A stretch of DNA of 64,000 bases from Pseudomonadota bacterium. GTDB taxonomy: Bacteria; Pseudomonadota; Alphaproteobacteria; Sphingomonadales; Sphingomonadaceae. Position 1 is the first letter of the stretch. Each line of letters begins with the position of its first letter. The translations under genes were made by a program, and so were the position numbers. The DNA lies in the NCBI GenBank assembly GCA_018240895.1, contig JAFEEX010000011.1, positions 27,978 through 91,977 on the forward strand. The letters run 5' to 3'. Positions 20,139 to 33,784 of the stretch are shown here, in pieces. Below the pieces are notes generated by a model, which ran no database searches, was not told where the DNA came from, and saw only the letters and a program-made list of their open reading frames with translations.

Positions 20139-20254
20139 GCGCGCCCTCCGCCTCTGTACCGTCCGCACTGCCTTAGCGCGTTACCTTGGCAGCACAAGTC
20201 GGCTGCGCGCGCTTTGCCGCGCGTGCGGTATCAGGTGCCGCGCCCGCGCGGCGA

Positions 20255-20278
20255 ACCGGGCAAGCTCTGCTGCCCGGT
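20255..20278 (-). terminator. Hairpin after the thiolase gene (possible terminator)
   Basis: ACCGGGCA and TGCCCGGT form an 8 bp perfect stem with an 8-base loop, 29 bp beyond the thiolase stop on the minus strand. No T-run follows, so it may be a weak terminator or mRNA-end stabiliser. The surrounding 138 bp holds no gene. Confidence 0.4.
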
Positions 20279-20306
20279 CCCCGCGTTGGCGCAAAGGCGC
20301 GGTCCT

Positions 20307-21563
20307 TCAGCCGTCCAACCGCTCGATGACAATCGCCGGAGCCATGCCGCCCGCAGCGCACATGGTGACCAGGCCGTAACGCCCGCCCGAGCGCTCAAGC
20401 TCGTCCAGCGCAGTGCCGATCAGGATCGATCCGGTCGCGCCGATCGGATGGCCCAGCGCCATCGACCCGCCGTTGATATTGACCTTGGCCCGGTCAAGAT
20501 GAAGGTCGCGGATGAACTTTTCGGCGACCACCGCGAAGGCCTCGTTGATTTCCCAGACGTCGATGTCCTCAACCTTGAGCCCGGCCTTTTCCAGCACCTT
20601 CTTCGCCGCCGGAACCGGGGCGTTGAGCATCAACGTGGGATCATCGCCCTGATTGGCATAGGCCACGATCCGGGCGCGCGGCTTCAGGCCGTGCTTGTCG
20701 GCATAGTCCTTGCTGGTCAGCAGCACCGCCGCCGCGCCATCGACCACGCCCGAGGAATTGCCGGCGTGATGGACGCCCTTCCATTCCAGTTCCGGATAGC
20801 GCCGCTGGATCTGCTTGCGGAAGGTGACACCGTTCCCCAGATCGAAATCGGCAACCCCGTCAAAGCTGGCCTTGAGCGCGGACAGCCCCTCCATGGTTGT
20901 TTCGGGGCGAGGGAATTCCTCACGGTCAAGCGCGACTGTGCCGTCGGTATTGTAAACCGTTACCACGGATTTTTCGAAGCGGCCTTCACGGATCGCGCGG
21001 TCTGCGCGTTCCTGGCTGACCAGCGCCAGCGCGTCGAGCGCCTGACGATCAATCCCCTCGCGCGCGGCGATCGCGTCCCCGCACACGCCCTGGTGGCTTT
21101 GCGGGTGCAGCGCGTCGAGTTCGGGGTTACCCGAACCCATCATCCGCTGCGGCAGCCCGGCATTGGCGCGTTCGGCGGCAAGCTGCTGCTGATAGCTCAT
21201 CATCTCGGTTCCGCCGGCGATGACGCAGTCTTCCATGCCCGCCATGATCGAGGCCGCGGCGAGGTTGACCGAGGTGATGCCCCCGCCGCAAAACCGGTCA
21301 AGCGTGGTGCCCGAGGCGGAGATGTCATAGTCCGCCGCCAGCGCCGACATCCGGCCCAGATCGCCGCCCTGCTTGCCTTCCTGAGTGCTGGTTGACCAGA
21401 TGATGTCATCGACCGTGGTGGTATCCAGATTGTTGCGATCCTTGATCGCCTTCAGGACGGTCGAGGCAAGGTGCTGCGGGTGAAGGTGCGACAATGCGCC
21501 CTTGCCGGGCTTGCCAATCCCGCGCGGGGTGCGGACGGCGTCGATGATATAGGCTTCGGCCAT
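20307..21563 (-). CDS. Acetyl-CoA C-acetyltransferase (thiolase)
   Basis: A 418-residue thiolase with the acylated nucleophile Cys92 in LDRFCGGG, the family motifs EINEAFAVV and GHPIGATG (catalytic His), and the second catalytic Cys in [12 protein letters not shown]. It condenses or thiolyses acyl-CoAs in beta-oxidation or acetoacetyl-CoA metabolism; chain-length preference is not readable by eye. An AGAGGAA ribosome site precedes the ATG. The nitronate monooxygenase gene lies upstream on the same strand, separated by a repeat element. Confidence 0.9.
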   Translation of the reverse strand: MAEAYIIDAVRTPRGIGKPGKGALSHLHPQHLASTVLKAIKDRNNLDTTTVDDIIWSTSTQEGKQGGDLGRMSALAADYDISASGTTLDRFCGGGITSVNLAAASIMAGMEDCVIAGGTEMMSYQQQLAAERANAGLPQRMMGSGNPELDALHPQSHQGVCGDAIAAREGIDRQALDALALVSQERADRAIREGRFEKSVVTVYNTDGTVALDREEFPRPETTMEGLSALKASFDGVADFDLGNGVTFRKQIQRRYPELEWKGVHHAGNSSGVVDGAAAVLLTSKDYADKHGLKPRARIVAYANQGDDPTLMLNAPVPAAKKVLEKAGLKVEDIDVWEINEAFAVVAEKFIRDLHLDRAKVNINGGSMALGHPIGATGSILIGTALDELERSGGRYGLVTMCAAGGMAPAIVIERLDG

Positions 21564-21610
21564 GGTTCGGTTCCTCTTTCCTCAAATGCAAATCTGCTCG
21601 GCCAACCCGT

Positions 21611-21706
21611 TCCGTCTGCCCTGAGCTTATCGAAGGGCGGCACTTTTCTTCGGCCTTCGCGCTGAACGGGGAAAGGACAGTCCTTCGACAAGCTCAGGAC
21701 GGACGG
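21611..21706. repeat. Intergenic inverted repeat, CTTCGACAAGCTCAG family, copy 3
   Basis: Arms TCCGTCTGCCCTGAGCTTAT (21611 on, then CGAAGGG) and CCTTCGACAAGCTCAGGACG (21683 on) in opposite orientation with a 40 bp centre, between thiolase and nitronate monooxygenase. Same family as the two copies around sucB. Confidence 0.8.
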
Positions 21707-21741
21707 TGTTGATTGGCTGGAATTCCCTTCTCCGATCCGGC

Positions 21742-22770
<1,029 letters not shown>

Positions 22771-22788
22771 ATTGGCAACAATTCATGA

Positions 22789-23478
22789 TCAGCCGCCCGG
22801 GCCAAAGTGCGCGACCAGCTCATATCCCGCCGCGACGAACAGCTGGCGCACGGCGGTAATCGGCTCGGTTCCGCGCCAGGTGCGGCGTTCGATACACAGG
22901 CACGCCGCCCCCGCTTGAAGGCCAAGCGCGGCCGCTTCCTCCGCGCTGGCGCCGTGAGCAAAGATTCGCGTGTCCGCCTCGGTCCAGGGGATATGGTGGA
23001 GCAGCCAGGTGCCGGGGGCCTCACCCGTCAGGTCGGCATCGGCGATAGCCGGAACCGCGGCCAGGCTTACCAGCCGGTCCTCAATCGCAAGCGGCGCGCC
23101 ATCGGCGAAATGCGTGCCGGCAAGATGCAGCGCGGACTGACCGGACAGGTGGCCCTCCCGCGCGGTCACCTTCTCACGGCGGTCCAGCCGGAACCGATAG
23201 TCCTGCCCGCGCTCCATGACCTGCGCGGCAAGGTCCGGCACTTCAAGCACCATGGCGTGAACCCGCGGGCGGGCCACGAAGGTTCCGGCGCGCTTGCGCC
23301 GCTCGATCAGCCCGGCAGAGGCCAGCGTCGACAGCGCCTTGCTGACCGTCATGCGTGAACAGCCAAACGCGGTCATGATTTCCTGCTCGGTCGGCAGGCG
23401 CGCACCCGGGGCGAGTTCGCCCGCCAGAATGCGGCGCTCAAAATGGTCGCGGATTGCTTCGCCGAGCGGCTGAGTCAT
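22789..23478 (-). CDS. hutC: HutC, GntR/HutC-family repressor of histidine utilisation
   Basis: A 229-residue regulator: winged helix-turn-helix in residues about 5-68 ([40 protein letters not shown]) and a UTRA effector domain after about 80. In known systems HutC binds urocanate and releases hut promoters. The ATG at 23478 overlaps the hutF stop by 4 bp, so it is co-translated with hutF; the open frame further upstream is within hutF. A palindrome in the hutF-hutI divergent promoter is the probable operator, giving autoregulation. Confidence 0.88.
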   Translation of the reverse strand: MTQPLGEAIRDHFERRILAGELAPGARLPTEQEIMTAFGCSRMTVSKALSTLASAGLIERRKRAGTFVARPRVHAMVLEVPDLAAQVMERGQDYRFRLDRREKVTAREGHLSGQSALHLAGTHFADGAPLAIEDRLVSLAAVPAIADADLTGEAPGTWLLHHIPWTEADTRIFAHGASAEEAAALGLQAGAACLCIERRTWRGTEPITAVRQLFVAAGYELVAHFGPGG

Positions 23479-24845
23479 GCCAAAAGCCGCCGCAGCGCCG
23501 CGGCATAGCGGGCTGCGATCCTGTCGCGCGCGTGGTGCCGCCCGCCGCTCACCACCTTGCGCCCGCGCCGCCACACCCCGTCGAGCGCCGAGCGCCCCGC
23601 GGCGAAGATCAGCGCGTCAAGCCGTTGCTCGGGCTGGATCGCGGCCAGCGCGGGGTGCGCGGGATCGAGGCTGAGCAGATCAGCCTCATTGCCCAGTGCG
23701 ATGCCGAAGCTGCCGCCCAGCGCCTGCGCCCCGCCCCGTCCGGCCATGTCGAACAGCGCCGCGCCGGTCGATTGTCCCGGATGCAGCGCCGCGACGTTGC
23801 GTTTGCGCAGGGCAAGGCGCTGGCCATATTCGAACCAGCGCAATTCCTCGAAGGCGTCGATCTTGACGTTGGAATCGCTGCCTACGCCCCAGGCCCCGCC
23901 CGCCGCCAGATAGTCCGGCGCTGGAAACAGGCCGTCGCCAAGGTTGGCCTCGGTCACCGGGCAGAGCCCGGCCACGGCCCCGCTCGCGGCGAGCGCGGTC
24001 GTTTCGGCCTCCGTCATATGAGTAGCGTGGACCAGACACCAGTTGGCGGCGACCGGGGCGTGATCCATCAGCCATTCGACCGGACGCTGACCGCTCCAGG
24101 CCAGGCACTGTTCGACCTCGCGGACCTGTTCGGCGATGTGGATGTGGATCGGGGCCGTGCCTGCCAGCGCGGCCAGCCCGGCCAGTTCCTCGGGCGTGAC
24201 CGCGCGCAGGCTGTGCGGCGCAAGGCCCAGCACCGCCCCGGGCAGATCGCGCAGCGCCTCTGCACAGGCACCATGCAATTGGGCGAAGCTGTCCGGCGCC
24301 GAAAGGAACCGCGCCTGATCGGCCTGCAGGGCCTGTCCGCCGAACCCGGCGTGGGCATAGAACACCGGCAGCAGGGTCAGGCCGATCCCGCTTTCCTGCG
24401 CCGATTCCGCCAGCGCCCGCGCCATCGCCGCCGGATCGGCATAGCGCGAACCATCGGGGGCGTTGTGAAGGTAATGGAACTCGCCAACGCGGGTGAACCC
24501 GCCTTCCAGCATCTCGATATAGGCCAGCGCGGCGATCGCCTGCATCGCCTCGGGATCGAGGCGGGGAACGAAGCGGTACATCGCTTCGCGCCACGACCAG
24601 AAGCTGTCCTCGCCCGCGCCGCGCACCGCGCCGCGCACCTCACCGCGCCCGGCGATGGCGCGCTGGAAGGCGTGGCTGTGGAGATTGCTCAGGCCCGGCA
24701 TCAGCAGCGCGGCGCGCTCATCCCCCGGCTGCGGCGCGACGCCGGTTTCGATCCCTGTGATCAGGCCGCCGTCAATCGTGATCCGCACCTGATCGACCCA
24801 GCCCTGGGGCAGCAGCGCCGAACCGGCGTGAAGAACCTGTGGCAT
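23475..24845 (-). CDS. hutF: Formimidoylglutamate deiminase
   Basis: A 456-residue amidohydrolase-superfamily enzyme. Metal-binding HSH lies in [14 protein letters not shown], further metal/catalytic residues in IHIHIAEQ and LVHATHMT, and Asp in [11 protein letters not shown]. HutF converts N-formimidoyl-glutamate to N-formyl-glutamate and ammonia, and HutG then removes formate; having both genes here defines the five-step route. GGGAG stands just before the ATG at 24845. It is transcribed with hutC, divergently from hutI. Confidence 0.93.
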   Translation of the reverse strand: MPQVLHAGSALLPQGWVDQVRITIDGGLITGIETGVAPQPGDERAALLMPGLSNLHSHAFQRAIAGRGEVRGAVRGAGEDSFWSWREAMYRFVPRLDPEAMQAIAALAYIEMLEGGFTRVGEFHYLHNAPDGSRYADPAAMARALAESAQESGIGLTLLPVFYAHAGFGGQALQADQARFLSAPDSFAQLHGACAEALRDLPGAVLGLAPHSLRAVTPEELAGLAALAGTAPIHIHIAEQVREVEQCLAWSGQRPVEWLMDHAPVAANWCLVHATHMTEAETTALAASGAVAGLCPVTEANLGDGLFPAPDYLAAGGAWGVGSDSNVKIDAFEELRWFEYGQRLALRKRNVAALHPGQSTGAALFDMAGRGGAQALGGSFGIALGNEADLLSLDPAHPALAAIQPEQRLDALIFAAGRSALDGVWRRGRKVVSGGRHHARDRIAARYAAALRRLLA

Positions 24846-24866
24846 CGAACTGCTCCCTTGCTTTCG

Positions 24867-24884
24867 ATTATGTCTATACATTAT
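24867..24884. promoter_or_regulatory. Putative HutC operator in the hutF-hutI divergent promoter
   Basis: ATTATGT-CTAT-ACATTAT, an imperfect palindrome with TGT-N4-ACA core, in the AT-rich centre of the 84 bp between the two divergent hut operons. GntR/HutC-family repressors bind short palindromes of this form with an ACA/TGT core. One site here could control both directions. Confidence 0.6.
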
Positions 24885-24929
24885 TGCTCGACTCTGCAAC
24901 AGTGTGATCGAGAGGATTCGCGAGACCCC

Positions 24930-26129
24930 ATGCAGATCGACCGCATCTGGACCAATGCCCGCCTTGCCACCATGACTGGCGAGGGGCTGGGTGTGGTCGA
25001 GAATGGCGCGCTGGCCTGCGCCGCCGGGCGGATCGTCCATGCCGGGCCTGCTGACACATTGCCCCCCGCTCCTGGTGCCGAGCGGATCGACTGCGCCGGG
25101 CGCTGGATCACCCCGGGGCTGATTGATTGCCACACTCACCTGATCCACATGGGCAACCGCGCGCGCGAGTTTGAGATGCGGCTGCAAGGCGCGAGCTATG
25201 AGGAGATCGCCCGCGCCGGGGGCGGGATCGTTTCGACCATGCGCGCCACCCGCGCGGCGAGCGAGGACGAACTGGTCGCGGCGGCCCTGCCCCGGCTCGA
25301 CGCCCTGCTGGCCGAAGGCGTAACCACGATCGAGATCAAATCGGGCTATGGCCTCGACGCGCCGAGCGAACTGGCCATGCTCAGCGCCGCGCGGCGGCTG
25401 GGGCGCGAGCGCGGCGTCACGGTGCGCGCAACCTTCCTTGGCGCTCATGCCCTGCCGCCGGAATATCAGGGTAATCCCGATGGTTATATCGCGATGCTGT
25501 GCGATGACCTGATCCCGCGCGTCGCCGCAGAGGGGCTGGCCGACGCGGTTGACGGGTTCTGTGAGGGGATCGGCTTTACCCCCGCCCAGATCGAGCGGAT
25601 GTTCACCGCCGCAAGGGCTGCGGGCCTGCCGGTCAAGCTTCATGCCGAGCAGCTTTCCAACCTTCATGGCGCGGCGCTGGCGGCGCGGTTCGGGGCGCTG
25701 TCAGCCGATCACCTCGAATATCTCGATCAGGCCGGAGTCGCGGCGATGGCCGAAGCCGGAACCGTGGCCGTGCTCCTTCCCGGAGCCTATTATTTCGTGC
25801 GCGAGACACAGCTTCCCCCGGTCGATGCGCTGCGCCGCGCCGGGGTGCCGATCGCGCTCGCCACCGATTGCAACCCCGGCACCTCTCCGCTGACATCGCT
25901 GCTGCTGACGATGAACATGGGGGCAACGCTGTTCCGCCTGACCGTCGACGAATGCCTGCGCGGCGTAACCCGCAACGCCGCCCGCGCGCTGGGCATGGCG
26001 AACGAGGTCGGCACGCTTGAGCCGGGCAAGCGCTGCGATCTGGCGATCTGGGACATCGGGCATCCCGCCGAACTGGTTTACCGCATGGGCTTCAACCCGC
26101 TCCATGCGCGCGTGCGGAGCGGCCAATGA
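24930..26129 (+). CDS. hutI: Imidazolonepropionase
   Basis: A 399-residue metal-dependent amidohydrolase. Metal ligands His68 and His70 in [21 protein letters not shown] and [11 protein letters not shown] are imidazolonepropionase signatures, HAEQLSN and [12 protein letters not shown] complete the active site. It opens the ring of 4-imidazolone-5-propanoate to N-formimidoyl-glutamate. The ATG at 24930 is chosen because the protein family begins there; the open frame further upstream is antisense to hutF. First gene of the rightward hut operon, overlapping the next gene by 4 bp. Confidence 0.95.
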   Translation: MQIDRIWTNARLATMTGEGLGVVENGALACAAGRIVHAGPADTLPPAPGAERIDCAGRWITPGLIDCHTHLIHMGNRAREFEMRLQGASYEEIARAGGGIVSTMRATRAASEDELVAAALPRLDALLAEGVTTIEIKSGYGLDAPSELAMLSAARRLGRERGVTVRATFLGAHALPPEYQGNPDGYIAMLCDDLIPRVAAEGLADAVDGFCEGIGFTPAQIERMFTAARAAGLPVKLHAEQLSNLHGAALAARFGALSADHLEYLDQAGVAAMAEAGTVAVLLPGAYYFVRETQLPPVDALRRAGVPIALATDCNPGTSPLTSLLLTMNMGATLFRLTVDECLRGVTRNAARALGMANEVGTLEPGKRCDLAIWDIGHPAELVYRMGFNPLHARVRSGQ

Positions 26130-26940
26130 CGAACGACAGGCTTGCCAGCGACTTTGCGCGCGACGGAGCAGTGGTGCTGCGCGGCGCGCTGACGGCGGAC
26201 GATGTCGCGGCGCTGGCGCGGGGGATCGAAGCCAATCTTGCCGCGCCCAGCCCGAATGCCAAAGTCGCGTCTTCGGCGGATGATCCCGGCCGTTTCATCG
26301 AGGATTTCTGCTGCTGGCAGGACAATGCCGACTATCGCGCGCTGATATGGCACAGCGAATTGCCACACCTTGCCGCAAAGCTGCTTCGCAGCCGCACGGT
26401 GCGGCTCTACCACGATCATATGCTGACCAAATCGGCAAGGACGCGGCAGGCGACCCCGTGGCATCAGGACCAGCCCTATTACAATATCGACGGCGCGCAG
26501 ACGATCAGCTTCTGGATTCCCGCCGATCCGGTCCCGCGCCATTCAACCCTTGAATTCGTTGCCGGATCCCATCGCGGGCCGTGGTTGATGCCGCGCAGTT
26601 TCATGGATGACCAGGCAAAATGGTTTCCCGAAGGCGCGCTTGAGGAATTGCCCGATATCGATGCCGATCCGGCCCGTTTCCCGGTTATCGGCTGGCCGCT
26701 GGAACCCGGCGACGTTGTGGCGTTCAATATGCTTACCCTGCACCGGACGGCGGGAAGCGCGGCCGATCGCCGGGTGCTTTCGCTGCGCTTCATCGGCGAT
26801 GATGTGCGCCATGCGCCGCGCGAATGGCGCACCTCTCCCGAATTTCCCGGTTTGCGAGAGCGGCTGCCCGCCGGTGCCGAACTGAACGACCCCCTGTTCC
26901 CGCTGGTCTGGAACAATCACCTTCGCTGCGAGATGCCCCA

Positions 26941-26944
<4 letters not shown>
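26126..26944 (+). CDS. Phytanoyl-CoA dioxygenase (PhyH) family Fe(II)/2-oxoglutarate enzyme inside the hut operon
   Basis: A 272-residue PhyH-family oxygenase with an intact facial triad: His113 and Asp115 in [11 protein letters not shown] and His206 in LTLHRTAGS, with Arg215/216 in DRRVLSLRF as the likely 2-oxoglutarate anchor. No signal peptide. It is translationally coupled at both ends, overlapping hutI and hutH by 4 bp each (ATGA), so it is produced in step with histidine-degrading enzymes. Substrate unknown; histidine-, urocanate- or imidazole-type compounds such as modified histidines are a reasonable guess from context only. Confidence 0.85.
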
Positions 26945-28457
<1,513 letters not shown>

Positions 28458-28461
<4 letters not shown>

Positions 28462-29263
28462 ACGACTGGCTCCACATCCATCGCGGCACCGCACCGCTGA
28501 TCGTGTCGTTCCCCCATGGCGGGACCGAACTGGGCGGGATCGAGCCGCGCTTCGCCTCGCCCTGGCTCGCCCGGCGCGATGCCGACTGGTGGATTGCCGA
28601 TCTCTATGCCTTCGCCCGCGACATGGGCGCGACCACCGTGGCCACTGATGTCAGCCGCTCGGTCATCGACGTCAACCGCGATCCCTCCGGCGTCTCGCTC
28701 TATCCCGGCATGGCGGCCACCGAACTGTGCCCGACCACCACCTTCGACGGCGAACCGCTCTATCGCGGCTTTGATCCCGAAGATGACGAGATCGCCTGGC
28801 GCCGCCGGACCTTCTTCGATCCCTATCACGCCGCGCTGGCGGTGGAGATCGAACGCCTGCGCGCCGTGCATCCGCGCGTCGTGCTTTATGACGCCCATTC
28901 GATCCGCAGCCGCATCCCACGCCTGTTCGATGGCGAACTGCCGCAGTTCAACCTGGGCACCAACGGCGGCGCAACCTGCGATCCCGCGCTGGAAGCCGCG
29001 CTGGTTGATGTGTGCGCCGCGTCTGGCCAAAGCTGGGTCGCCAATGGCCGCTTCAAGGGCGGCTGGACCACACGCCATTACGGCGCGCCCGCCAATGGGG
29101 TCCATGCCGTGCAGATGGAACTGGCCCAGCGCGGCTATATGGGCGAGCCGGACCAGCCTGATGAAGCCAACTGGCCCGGCCCGCTTGATCCCCGCCCCCC
29201 GATCGAACCGACACTGCGCGCGCTGATCGCCGCCTGCCTGACCTTTGCCGAAGGAAGCCCTGC

Positions 29264-29267
<4 letters not shown>
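28458..29267 (+). CDS. hutG: N-formylglutamate deformylase
   Basis: A 269-residue N-formylglutamate amidohydrolase family protein: [12 protein letters not shown] with the first metal-site residues, [29 protein letters not shown] and the late [11 protein letters not shown]. It hydrolyses N-formyl-glutamate to glutamate and formate after HutF. This is the FGase-type HutG, not the arginase-like formiminoglutamase that shares the name in other bacteria. Coupled by 4 bp overlaps to hutH and hutU. Confidence 0.93.
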
Positions 29268-30931
<1,664 letters not shown>

Positions 30932-30965
30932 TTTGAGCAGCCCCTTGCCTCAATCCTCAGCCCGA

Positions 30966-30983
30966 TTTAATCATGCGGTTAAA
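30966..30983. promoter_or_regulatory. Putative operator TTTAATCA-TG-CGGTTAAA before the crotonase gene
   Basis: An 18 bp palindrome-like site 22 bp before the crotonase ATG; same motif as at 22753-22770 and 58439-58456. Its position near the start suggests overlap with the promoter and repression. No terminator-like hairpin is visible between hutU and this site. Confidence 0.6.
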
Positions 30984-31005
30984 TTGAGATGCGGGGATCG
31001 AGGCC

Positions 31006-31806
31006 ATGGGCGCAGCTTACCAGACGATCAGCGTGGAAAAGCGAGGACAGGTTGACTGGCTGACGCTGAACCGACCCGAGGCGCTGAATACCATCAACCT
31101 GGCCATGGTTGGCGAGCTCAACGACTATTTCGGCAGGCTTTACCACGATGGCTCGGTCAGGGTGGTGGTGGTGCGCGGCGCGGGCAAGGCGTTCTGCGCC
31201 GGGCTGGACATCAAGGAACATCATGACCGCGGCGACGTGCCGTTTGGTGGCGGCTTTGGCTTTCAGGGCTATCTGGCCGATGTCTATGTCAAGATGCGGC
31301 GCTGCCCGCAGGTAATCCTGTCACTGATCCATGGCCCGGCCTGCGGCGGCGGCTTTGCCTTTGCCCTGGCCAGCGACATCCGCCTGGCCGGGGAAAGCGC
31401 GAAAATGAACGCGGCCTTCATCCGCATCGGCCTGTCATCGTGCGACATGGGGGTAAGTTATTTCCTGCCCCGGCTGGTGGGCGGCTCGATCGCGGCGGAA
31501 CTGATGTTGACCGGGCGGTTCATCCATGCCCCGCGCGCGCTGGCGGTTGGGCTGGTGGCCGAAGTGGTGCCCGACGCCGGGTTGGAGGCGGCAGCCCAGC
31601 CGTGGATTGACGATCTGCTCCACGCATCGCCCATGGGCCTAAGGATGACCAAGGAAGGGCTGGCCATGGCCATTGACGCGGCAAGCCTTGAAGCCGCCAT
31701 GGCGATTGAAAACCGCAATCAGGTGATGTGCGCCAAAAGCGCCAATTTCGCCGAGGGTATGCGCGCCTTCATCGAAAAGCGCGCGCCCGTCTATTCCCCG
31801 GATTGA
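31006..31806 (+). CDS. Enoyl-CoA hydratase/isomerase (crotonase) family protein
   Basis: A 266-residue crotonase fold protein. The oxyanion-hole segments are clear (GAGKAFCAGLDIKEH and IHGPACGGGFA). The usual first catalytic Glu (PE followed by G-L/I-x-P-x-x-G) is not seen: the matching region reads AAFIRIGLSSCDMGVSYFLP, with an Asp in CDMG instead. So it may be an isomerase, racemase or thioesterase-like member and not a classical hydratase. A single gene on the plus strand with its own palindromic operator. Confidence 0.85.
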   Translation: MGAAYQTISVEKRGQVDWLTLNRPEALNTINLAMVGELNDYFGRLYHDGSVRVVVVRGAGKAFCAGLDIKEHHDRGDVPFGGGFGFQGYLADVYVKMRRCPQVILSLIHGPACGGGFAFALASDIRLAGESAKMNAAFIRIGLSSCDMGVSYFLPRLVGGSIAAELMLTGRFIHAPRALAVGLVAEVVPDAGLEAAAQPWIDDLLHASPMGLRMTKEGLAMAIDAASLEAAMAIENRNQVMCAKSANFAEGMRAFIEKRAPVYSPD

Positions 31807-31837
31807 ACCGCATCCTGACAGGATTCAGATCTGGCCG

Positions 31838-33124
31838 TCATGATCCGGCGGTCAGCTTCGCCAGGTCTGCCTTGTAACTGCTGCGCATCGCCAGGAAGGC
31901 CAGCGCGGCCAGCAGGCAGGGCACCGGCAGCAGGCGGAACGCGCCGAGCAGGCCGATCGAATCCGCGATCTTCCCGGTCAAAATCGGCCCCGGTGCCAGT
32001 CCCAGCAGGTTGTTGACCAGTGTCATCGTTGCAAAGGCGGTGCCGTGCAGCGACAGCGGGGTAAGGTTGGCGACCATGGCCCCGGCCGGTCCCCCGGTCC
32101 CCCCCACCAGCGCCATGGCCAGCGCCAGCAGGGCAAGCTGCCCCGGCCCCGGCGGCAATTGCAGCGCCAGGGTCAGGCTGATTGCCGTGCCGACACAGAA
32201 GCTGGCGGCAAGCGTGATCTTGCGCCCCGGATCGCCGCGCGACAGCCGGTCGCTGGCAATGCCGCACAGGATCATCCCCGCCCCGCAGATCAGCAGCAGC
32301 ACGGCGGCCACGCGTCCGGCCTTGTCCACCGGCATGGCATAATAGCGGAAAAGATAGCTGGGCAGCCACGATGGCAGGGCCCCGGCCGCGAAGTATTGCA
32401 GGCCATTGCCAAGATAGGCCAGCCGTACTGACCGGCTGGAAACGAGCTGGCGCACCGAAGCCTTTGGCTGCGCATTCGCCGCCTCGCCGTCGCCGCCGCC
32501 CGACAGCGCCTTGATCCGCTTTTCCCGCACCACTAGCGGATAGGCGGCGCCCAACACCAGCCCCATCACGCCGATCACCATGAAGGCGGTGCGCCAGCCG
32601 TGCAGCGCCGCAATCTGCGCGCCGATCGCCACGCCCAGCACCTGCCCGAATATCCCGCCCGCCAGGAACATGGCGGAAAGGGTGGCCCGCAGACGGCGCG
32701 GAAACACGCTGATGACAACGGCGATGCCGACGCTACCATAAGCCGCCTCTCCAACGCCGACCAAGGCCCGGCCAACCAGCATCTGCCCATAGCTGCCGGC
32801 CACCGCACAAAGCAGCGTGGCGAGACTCCACAATATCGCCATCGCGGTAAGGCTGCGCACCCGCCCCCAACGATCCGCCGCCAGCGACAGCGGCAGGGTC
32901 AGCAGCCCGACCATCACCGCGACAACGCCGGCCAGCCATCCCAGTTCGCCGTCGTTGAGGTGCCATTCGGCCTTGAGCAGCGGGAACACGGCATTCAGCA
33001 CTTGCCGCGCCATGTAGTCAGAGATCAGCAGGCCAAAGCTGAGCGCGAACACCGCCCAGCCATAAACAGTGGCGCGGGGTGGCCCTTCGCCCAGCGACGG
33101 GTCGTCAGCAACAGGTCCAGCCAC
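31838..33124 (-). CDS. MFS transporter
   Basis: A 428-residue major facilitator protein with about twelve membrane segments. The cytoplasmic loop 2-3 motif reads AADRWGRVRS and the N-terminal half resembles the spinster/ACS-type anion and aromatic-acid carriers (GRALVGVGEAAYG). The GTG start at 33124 has GGAGAGGG upstream. The RBBP9-like hydrolase lies upstream on the same strand. Substrate unknown; neighbouring catabolic genes suggest an organic acid. Confidence 0.85.
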   Translation of the reverse strand: MAGPVADDPSLGEGPPRATVYGWAVFALSFGLLISDYMARQVLNAVFPLLKAEWHLNDGELGWLAGVVAVMVGLLTLPLSLAADRWGRVRSLTAMAILWSLATLLCAVAGSYGQMLVGRALVGVGEAAYGSVGIAVVISVFPRRLRATLSAMFLAGGIFGQVLGVAIGAQIAALHGWRTAFMVIGVMGLVLGAAYPLVVREKRIKALSGGGDGEAANAQPKASVRQLVSSRSVRLAYLGNGLQYFAAGALPSWLPSYLFRYYAMPVDKAGRVAAVLLLICGAGMILCGIASDRLSRGDPGRKITLAASFCVGTAISLTLALQLPPGPGQLALLALAMALVGGTGGPAGAMVANLTPLSLHGTAFATMTLVNNLLGLAPGPILTGKIADSIGLLGAFRLLPVPCLLAALAFLAMRSSYKADLAKLTAGS

Positions 33125-33148
33125 TATCCCTCTCCCCGCCGCGTCACA

Positions 33149-33712
33149 TCATGGCCGTGACTTTGACAGCCTTTCGATCAGAGGCAAGGCATCATCCCAA
33201 ACCCCGAACCCCGAAGGCGGATTAAGGTGGCCAACCGCCCCGGCGTCGTAAAGTTCCGCACCCCAGGCGCGCGCCAGTTCCTCCACCTTTTCGAACCGGG
33301 CCAGCGGATCGTTCCGGCTGGCGGCGACCAGCGCCGGAAACGGCAGCGCCGCACGCGGGATCGGCAGCCAGCCGCCATCACGAAGGTCGGCAAGCGCGGG
33401 GTAGCCAGGCGGAAGCGGATTTTCGACATCGGCGGGGGTCGCCAACAGCGCGCCCCTGATCGCCCGCGTCGGATTGCGCGCCCAGGCGGCTACCATCAGG
33501 GATCCCGCGCTGTGCGCGGCAATCACCACATCCCCCGAAATCGCACCAAGCGCTGCATCCAGCGCCGCGACCCGCGCGGCGCTGGACAGGCGATCAGCCG
33601 TCAGCGGCTCGACCGTGACCGACCCCGGCAAGGCGCGGGCGGCGTGGGTTTGCCAGTGATCCTCGACATGATCGCGCAGGCCAGGAACGAACAGGATGGT
33701 GAATGCGGACAT
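33149..33712 (-). CDS. RBBP9/YdeN-family serine alpha/beta hydrolase
   Basis: A 187-residue small alpha/beta hydrolase. The N-terminal FVPGLRDHVEDHW, nucleophile elbow AHSAGS, Asp in ASRNDPLA and His in GAVGHLNPPSGFG match the RBBP9-type serine hydrolase family (about 180-190 residues). No signal peptide. Substrate unknown. It stands between the BKACE operon and the MFS gene on the same strand. Confidence 0.85.
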   Translation of the reverse strand: MSAFTILFVPGLRDHVEDHWQTHAARALPGSVTVEPLTADRLSSAARVAALDAALGAISGDVVIAAHSAGSLMVAAWARNPTRAIRGALLATPADVENPLPPGYPALADLRDGGWLPIPRAALPFPALVAASRNDPLARFEKVEELARAWGAELYDAGAVGHLNPPSGFGVWDDALPLIERLSKSRP

Positions 33713-33723
33713 CGGCTTTCCTT

Positions 33724-33747
33724 CCCCCTCCCGCTTGCGGGAGGGGG
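33724..33747. repeat. Perfect GC palindrome (possible terminator or REP-type element)
   Basis: CCCCCTCCCGC-TT-GCGGGAGGGGG, an 11 bp perfect stem with a two-base loop in the gap between BKACE and the RBBP9-like gene. No T-run follows on either strand. It resembles the CCCCTCCC/GGGAGGGG hairpins at 38225-38311 and may be a mobile repeat that also ends transcripts. Confidence 0.6.
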
Positions 33748-33784
33748 CGTTCCTGAGGCGCGGCTTGTTGCCGCGAAACGGTGG

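Noticed and set aside
23454-24929. The long open frame ahead of hutI on the plus strand
   Set aside because: It lies wholly opposite hutF, lacks motifs, and the real HutI N-terminus starts at 24930.
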